Assembly: GCF_000093085.1 (NCBI RefSeq)
Contig: NC_014219.1
Coordinates: 2,410,384 to 2,474,383, forward strand
Origin: [Bacillus] selenitireducens MLS10
Lineage (GTDB): Bacteria; Bacillota; Bacilli; Bacillales; Salisediminibacteriaceae
Length of the DNA: 64,000 nucleotides
Reading direction: 5' to 3'
The translations under genes and the position numbers were made by a program. Shown here piece by piece: positions 61,359 through 64,000 of the stretch (positions are counted from its first letter, which is position 1; every line of letters begins with the position of its first letter). The notes under the pieces were generated by a model. It did no database searches, was not told the origin of the DNA, and worked only from the letters and a program-made list of their open reading frames with translations.

Positions 61359-62582
61359 TTATTCAAGAGCTGTTCTCAAAGCCTCAATGTTCATTCGCAT
61401 CAAGGAGAAGTAATCTTCGTTGTTCTCAACATCTTCATCCGTCAGATTTTCAAGGTTGTGAATGCGTAATATGTCCGCGCCTGTCTCATTCTGTACAGTC
61501 TCGATCAGGTTGGTCGGAATATTCGGTTCGATCATGACATGTTCAATACCATATTCATCCATTTGACTGATGATGGTCTGAAGTTGCTGAATCGATGGCT
61601 CGTTGGTTGGTGAAAGACCTGCGACTCCGAGCTGCTGGATACCGTAACGGTCTGTCCAATAGCCGTAACCTGCATGTGAAACGACAATAATATCATGATT
61701 CACGTCGTCAACCATTGCAGAGAATTCGCCATCTAGTGTCATTAACTCGTCAGAGAGATTGTCAAAGTTCTCCGCAAAAACTTCTTCCTGTTCAGGCATC
61801 AAGGAAACAAGTGCATCTTTTACAGCTTCAGCGTAATCAATAGCACGAACCGGGTCGAGCCACACGTGCGGATCATATTCTCCGTGTGAGTGATCATGGT
61901 CATGATCGTGATCGTCGTTATGACCGTGGTCTTCATTGTGATTATGATTCTCGTTATGATCGTGATTGTGGTCGTGATCATGGTTGTGATCGTCGTTATG
62001 ATCGTGGTTATGGTCGTGATCATGGTTGTGATCATCGTTATGATCGTGGTTATGGTCGTGATCATGATTGTGTTCATCGTTACGATCGTGGTTATGGTCG
62101 TGATCATGATTGTGTTCATCGTTGTGATCGTGGTTATGATCATGATCATCTGAGATACCGTGGCTAAAACTGATTAAGTCCATGCCTTGTGTTGCTTCCA
62201 CAATCTCAACGGCCTCTCCTTCAAGTGCATCTTTAATGGATGACGCATAGCCCTCAAATTCAGCGCCATTGAACAAAAAGAGATCGGCTTCTGCGATACT
62301 GATCATTTGGTTGGTTGAAGGCTCAAACGTGTGTGCATCTGCACCAACCGGAAGAATTGTCTCAGCCTCAACAAATTCCCCGCCGATTTCTTCAGCGAAA
62401 AAGGTCAATGGATACAGGGTTGTTTTGACCGTTAACGGTTCTTCCTGTTCTTGGTCAGCCCCGTTGTTATTGGCGTTATTCTCATTTGCTGTTTCAACGG
62501 CTTCAGGTTCGTCATTCTCTCCACAAGCTGCAAGCATTCCTGTTAAGGCAAATGCAGTCAACAGTTTTGTTTTTACTTTCAT
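61359..62582 (-). CDS. znuA: Zinc ABC-transporter substrate-binding lipoprotein (ZnuA/AdcA-like)
   Basis: 407 residues. Lipoprotein signal FALTGMLAAC (lipidated Cys about residue 20), then an Asn/Glu-rich linker. The metal-binding cluster-9 fold has His in GADAHTFEPS, DPHVWLDPVRA and SHAGYGYWTDRYG. Between the first two sits an exceptionally long Asp/His/Asn repeat (about residues 140-230). ATG at 62582 after GGGGTG. Two Zur boxes overlie its promoter. No permease or ATPase gene is adjacent, so this is an orphan binding protein. Confidence 0.92.
   Translation of the reverse strand: MKVKTKLLTAFALTGMLAACGENDEPEAVETANENNANNNGADQEQEEPLTVKTTLYPLTFFAEEIGGEFVEAETILPVGADAHTFEPSTNQMISIAEADLFLFNGAEFEGYASSIKDALEGEAVEIVEATQGMDLISFSHGISDDHDHNHDHNDEHNHDHDHNHDRNDEHNHDHDHNHDHNDDHNHDHDHNHDHNDDHNHDHDHNHDHNENHNHNEDHGHNDDHDHDHDHSHGEYDPHVWLDPVRAIDYAEAVKDALVSLMPEQEEVFAENFDNLSDELMTLDGEFSAMVDDVNHDIIVVSHAGYGYWTDRYGIQQLGVAGLSPTNEPSIQQLQTIISQMDEYGIEHVMIEPNIPTNLIETVQNETGADILRIHNLENLTDEDVENNEDYFSLMRMNIEALRTALE
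61895..62155 (-). repeat. His/Asp repeat region within the zinc-binding protein gene
   Basis: About five units of 42 bp (14 residues, consensus NDEHNHDHDHNHDH) with few changes, followed by shorter degenerate units. On the DNA it reads as alternating GATCATGATT-like triplets. It encodes the mobile metal-binding loop of the lipoprotein. Confidence 0.9.
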
Positions 62583-62603
62583 GTGTCCAAGCACCCCTTT
62601 AAT

Positions 62604-62618
62604 TCGTAATCATTACGT
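62604..62618 (-). promoter_or_regulatory. Zur box 2 of znuA
   Basis: TCGTAATCATTACGT, one mismatch from the Zur consensus TCGTAATNATTACGA, located downstream of the -10. Confidence 0.78.
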
Positions 62619-62635
62619 TTTGTATTGCAAGTTGG

Positions 62636-62664
62636 AGTATATCGTAACGGTTACGATTTGTAAA
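62636..62664 (-). promoter_or_regulatory. znuA promoter with Zur box 1 between -35 and -10
   Basis: Minus strand TTTACA (62659-62664), a 17-nt spacer and TATACT (62636-62641). The spacer contains the perfect inverted repeat TCGTAAC-C-GTTACGA (62642-62656), which fits Zur. Bound repressor would block polymerase directly. Confidence 0.8.
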
Positions 62665-62703
62665 GAGAAAAGACAGATCCGGGTTATTTTTTCCGGATCT
62701 GTC
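62664..62703 (-). terminator. Terminator of the bkd operon
   Basis: Minus strand GACAGATCCGG/CCGGATCTGTC (11-bp stem) followed by TTTTCTCTTT. Ends the bkdB transcript and abuts the znuA -35. Confidence 0.88.
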
Positions 62704-62708
62704 CTGGA

Positions 62709-63965
62709 TTAAATCGATAGTGTTGTACTGTTCATCTGTTCGAGCTGATCTTTTATATGCGCCATGAAACGTCCTGCAATCAATCCGTCCATCACCCGGT
62801 GGTCAAGGGACATGCAGAGATTCACCATATGCCTGATCGCAATGGCATCATCGTCGGTGACAACCGGCCGCTTGACGATCGACTCTACCGATAAAATCGC
62901 TGCCTGAGGCTGATTGATGATCGGCTGGGATTGTACCGATCCGAAAGAGCCCGTGTTATTCAGGGTAAAGGTTCCGCCCCTCATTTCCTCAGCGGTCAGC
63001 GAACCGGCTTTGACTTTCTTGCCGATCTCATGAAGACTCCTTGCCAGTCCTCGGATGTTTTTCTCGTCTGCATGACGGATGACCGGAACAAACAATTCAT
63101 CTTCATGGGCCACAGCCATAGATAAATGGACATCTTTGTAGCGGACAATATGATCGCCTTGCCATGATGCATTTACCTGAGGGAACGCCTTCAGGGCATC
63201 CACAACAGCTTTCATAAAGAACGGCAGGAACGTCAGATTAAACCCTTCGTCCTGTTTAAACGCGGTCTTCATGCTTTCTCTGTAGCGCACAAGACCCGTG
63301 ACGTCCACTTCGACCATCATCCAGGCGTGAGGCGAGGTCTGTTTGGAATGGACCATATTTTGGGCAATGGCCTTCCTAACGCCTGTAACTGGGATTGTTT
63401 CCGTACGGCCGTCTTCGCTCCTGGCAGGCGTTGATTCAGCCCGCTTACTGCCTGAAGCTTCTCCGGCTGATTCTGCAGGTGTCGTCACAGACCCTGTCAC
63501 AGTTTCTTTCGTGCCGCCTTCATCAATCACTTTCTGGATGTCTTTTCGTGTGATGCGGCCTCCCTTACCGGATCCGCTCACTTGAAGAAGGTCGATGTCA
63601 TGTTCCTGAGCAAGCCTCATGACTGCCGGCGAATATCGCTGTTTCATTTCGTCATCCGCATCAGATACCTTTTCGACTTCTGTCGACACATTTGTCCCGG
63701 TGACTTCTTGCTCTTCAGATACATCCCCTTCGACAGTCATCGTGCAAATAACAGTTCCCACTTCAACGGTCTGATCCACTTCCGCAATCAGCCGGTCTAC
63801 AGTACCCGTATAAGAAGACGGAATTTCGGCATTGACTTTATCCGTCATGACTTCTGCAATTGGATCATACTTTTCCACTTGATCCCCCGGTTTGACGAGC
63901 CACTTTGTAATTGTACCCTCCGTGACACTCTCCCCAAGTTGGGGCATGGTGATTTCTGTTGGCAT
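62709..63965 (-). CDS. bkdB: Branched-chain alpha-keto acid dehydrogenase E2 (dihydrolipoyl acyltransferase)
   Basis: 418 residues: a lipoyl domain (1-80, modified Lys in VMTDKVNAE), a variable linker, the E1/E3-binding domain (RYSPAVMRLAQEHDID; GGRITRKDIQKV), a second linker, and the acyltransferase domain (about 190-415) with catalytic SLDHRVMDG. It transfers isobutyryl, 2-methylbutyryl or isovaleryl groups to CoA, feeding branched fatty acids and propionyl-CoA. GGAGG lies 7-8 nt before the ATG. Preceded by the end of the E1-beta gene. Confidence 0.93.
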   Translation of the reverse strand: MPTEITMPQLGESVTEGTITKWLVKPGDQVEKYDPIAEVMTDKVNAEIPSSYTGTVDRLIAEVDQTVEVGTVICTMTVEGDVSEEQEVTGTNVSTEVEKVSDADDEMKQRYSPAVMRLAQEHDIDLLQVSGSGKGGRITRKDIQKVIDEGGTKETVTGSVTTPAESAGEASGSKRAESTPARSEDGRTETIPVTGVRKAIAQNMVHSKQTSPHAWMMVEVDVTGLVRYRESMKTAFKQDEGFNLTFLPFFMKAVVDALKAFPQVNASWQGDHIVRYKDVHLSMAVAHEDELFVPVIRHADEKNIRGLARSLHEIGKKVKAGSLTAEEMRGGTFTLNNTGSFGSVQSQPIINQPQAAILSVESIVKRPVVTDDDAIAIRHMVNLCMSLDHRVMDGLIAGRFMAHIKDQLEQMNSTTLSI

Positions 63966-63983
63966 CTCATTACCTCCGTTGCA

Positions 63984-64000
63984 TTAAAATTCCGCCAGGT
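63984..64000 (-). CDS. Last codons of an upstream gene, probably E1-beta of the branched-chain dehydrogenase
   Basis: On the minus strand the window edge reads a frame ending Leu-Ala-Glu-Phe-stop (TAA at 63984-63986), 18 bp before bkdB. bkdAB normally occupies this position. Only four codons are visible, so the call rests on context. Confidence 0.45.

Noticed and set aside
61886-62167. Regular repeats in this stretch considered as a CRISPR array
   Set aside because: There are no unique spacers; the 42-bp units are contiguous and encode the His-rich loop of the zinc-binding protein.

Overview
The window looks like chromosome from a haloalkaliphilic, low-GC Gram-positive rod of the Bacillaceae. 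The gene order repeatedly matches the yqi/yqj/yqk and rib-lysA-fur parts of Bacillus subtilis: rib operon, ppiB, lysA, pupG-deoB-xerD, fur, nudF-yqkF, and elsewhere proI/yqjQ, yqjM (namA), dinB (yqjH), yqjE-yqjD, yqjA, yqiW and bkdB. Shine-Dalgarno sites are strong, and sigma-A, sigma-D and apparently sigma-B type promoters can be read. A NaChBac-type sodium channel, a tungsten-type aldehyde ferredoxin oxidoreductase and a C30 carotenoid locus fit a salt- and alkali-adapted, probably facultatively anaerobic relative such as the Salisediminibacterium/'Bacillus selenitireducens' group (inference, low certainty). The sporulation genes that sit between pupG and lysA (dacF, spoIIA, spoVA) and between fur and nudF (spoIIM) in B. 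subtilis are missing, which suggests a non-sporulating lineage.

Layout. 1-3.9 kb: riboflavin operon ribD-ribE-ribBA-ribH (minus strand) behind a sigma-A promoter, an FMN riboswitch and an intrinsic terminator. 3.9-4.6 kb: a Doc-like toxin with an AbrB/MazE-like antitoxin. 4.8-5.9 kb: a thioesterase and ppiB around a shared terminator. 6-12 kb: lysA, then the nucleoside-salvage operon deoB-pupG-PNP2-pdp. 12-15.3 kb: xerD, fur with Fur boxes, nudF, yqkF. 15.3-19.5 kb: a ResA-like protein, uppP, a stand-alone EIIA(Glc), a HAD phosphatase and an SDR. 19.6-27.7 kb: two convergent carotenoid operons. The plus-strand operon holds a hydratase-like gene, an acyltransferase, a glycosyltransferase and a CrtP-like oxidase. 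The minus-strand operon holds two desaturases and a CrtM synthase. 27.8-30.3 kb: MoaD-like protein, a second GlyGly-ended small protein and AOR. 30.3-34.2 kb: methyltransferase, LMW phosphatase, a Cys-containing unknown, yqjQ and proI. 34.4-38.7 kb: an FAD oxidoreductase, a sodium channel, tnrA, an OsmC protein and a BASS transporter.

39-45 kb: a DarB-like CBS protein, namA, an SRPBCC protein, a DUF4236 protein, and a sucrose phosphorylase/LacI-regulator operon. 45-51.3 kb: flagellar genes, namely a YaaR-like protein, flagellin, FliS, an FlhB C-terminal homologue and a very long FliK-like protein with four 237-bp repeats. 51.4-54.7 kb: dinB, a tiny sigma-region-3-like protein, an Hpr/ScoC-like regulator and an M20 peptidase. 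54.8-58.8 kb: propionyl/methylmalonyl-CoA operon (mutase large subunit, a B12-subunit/epimerase fusion, carboxylase beta). 58.9-64 kb: a Prli42-like micropeptide, yqjA, tRNA-Arg, an unknown small protein, bacilliredoxin, a Zur-regulated zinc-binding lipoprotein with a long His-rich repeat, and bkdB of the branched-chain ketoacid dehydrogenase operon.

Functionally, branched-chain keto-acid oxidation (bkd) yields propionyl-CoA, which the 54.8-58.8 kb operon turns into succinyl-CoA. The carotenoid locus makes a membrane antioxidant that may be under stress control. Metal homeostasis (Fur, Zur), nitrogen control (TnrA) and catabolite/LacI control show recognisable binding sites.
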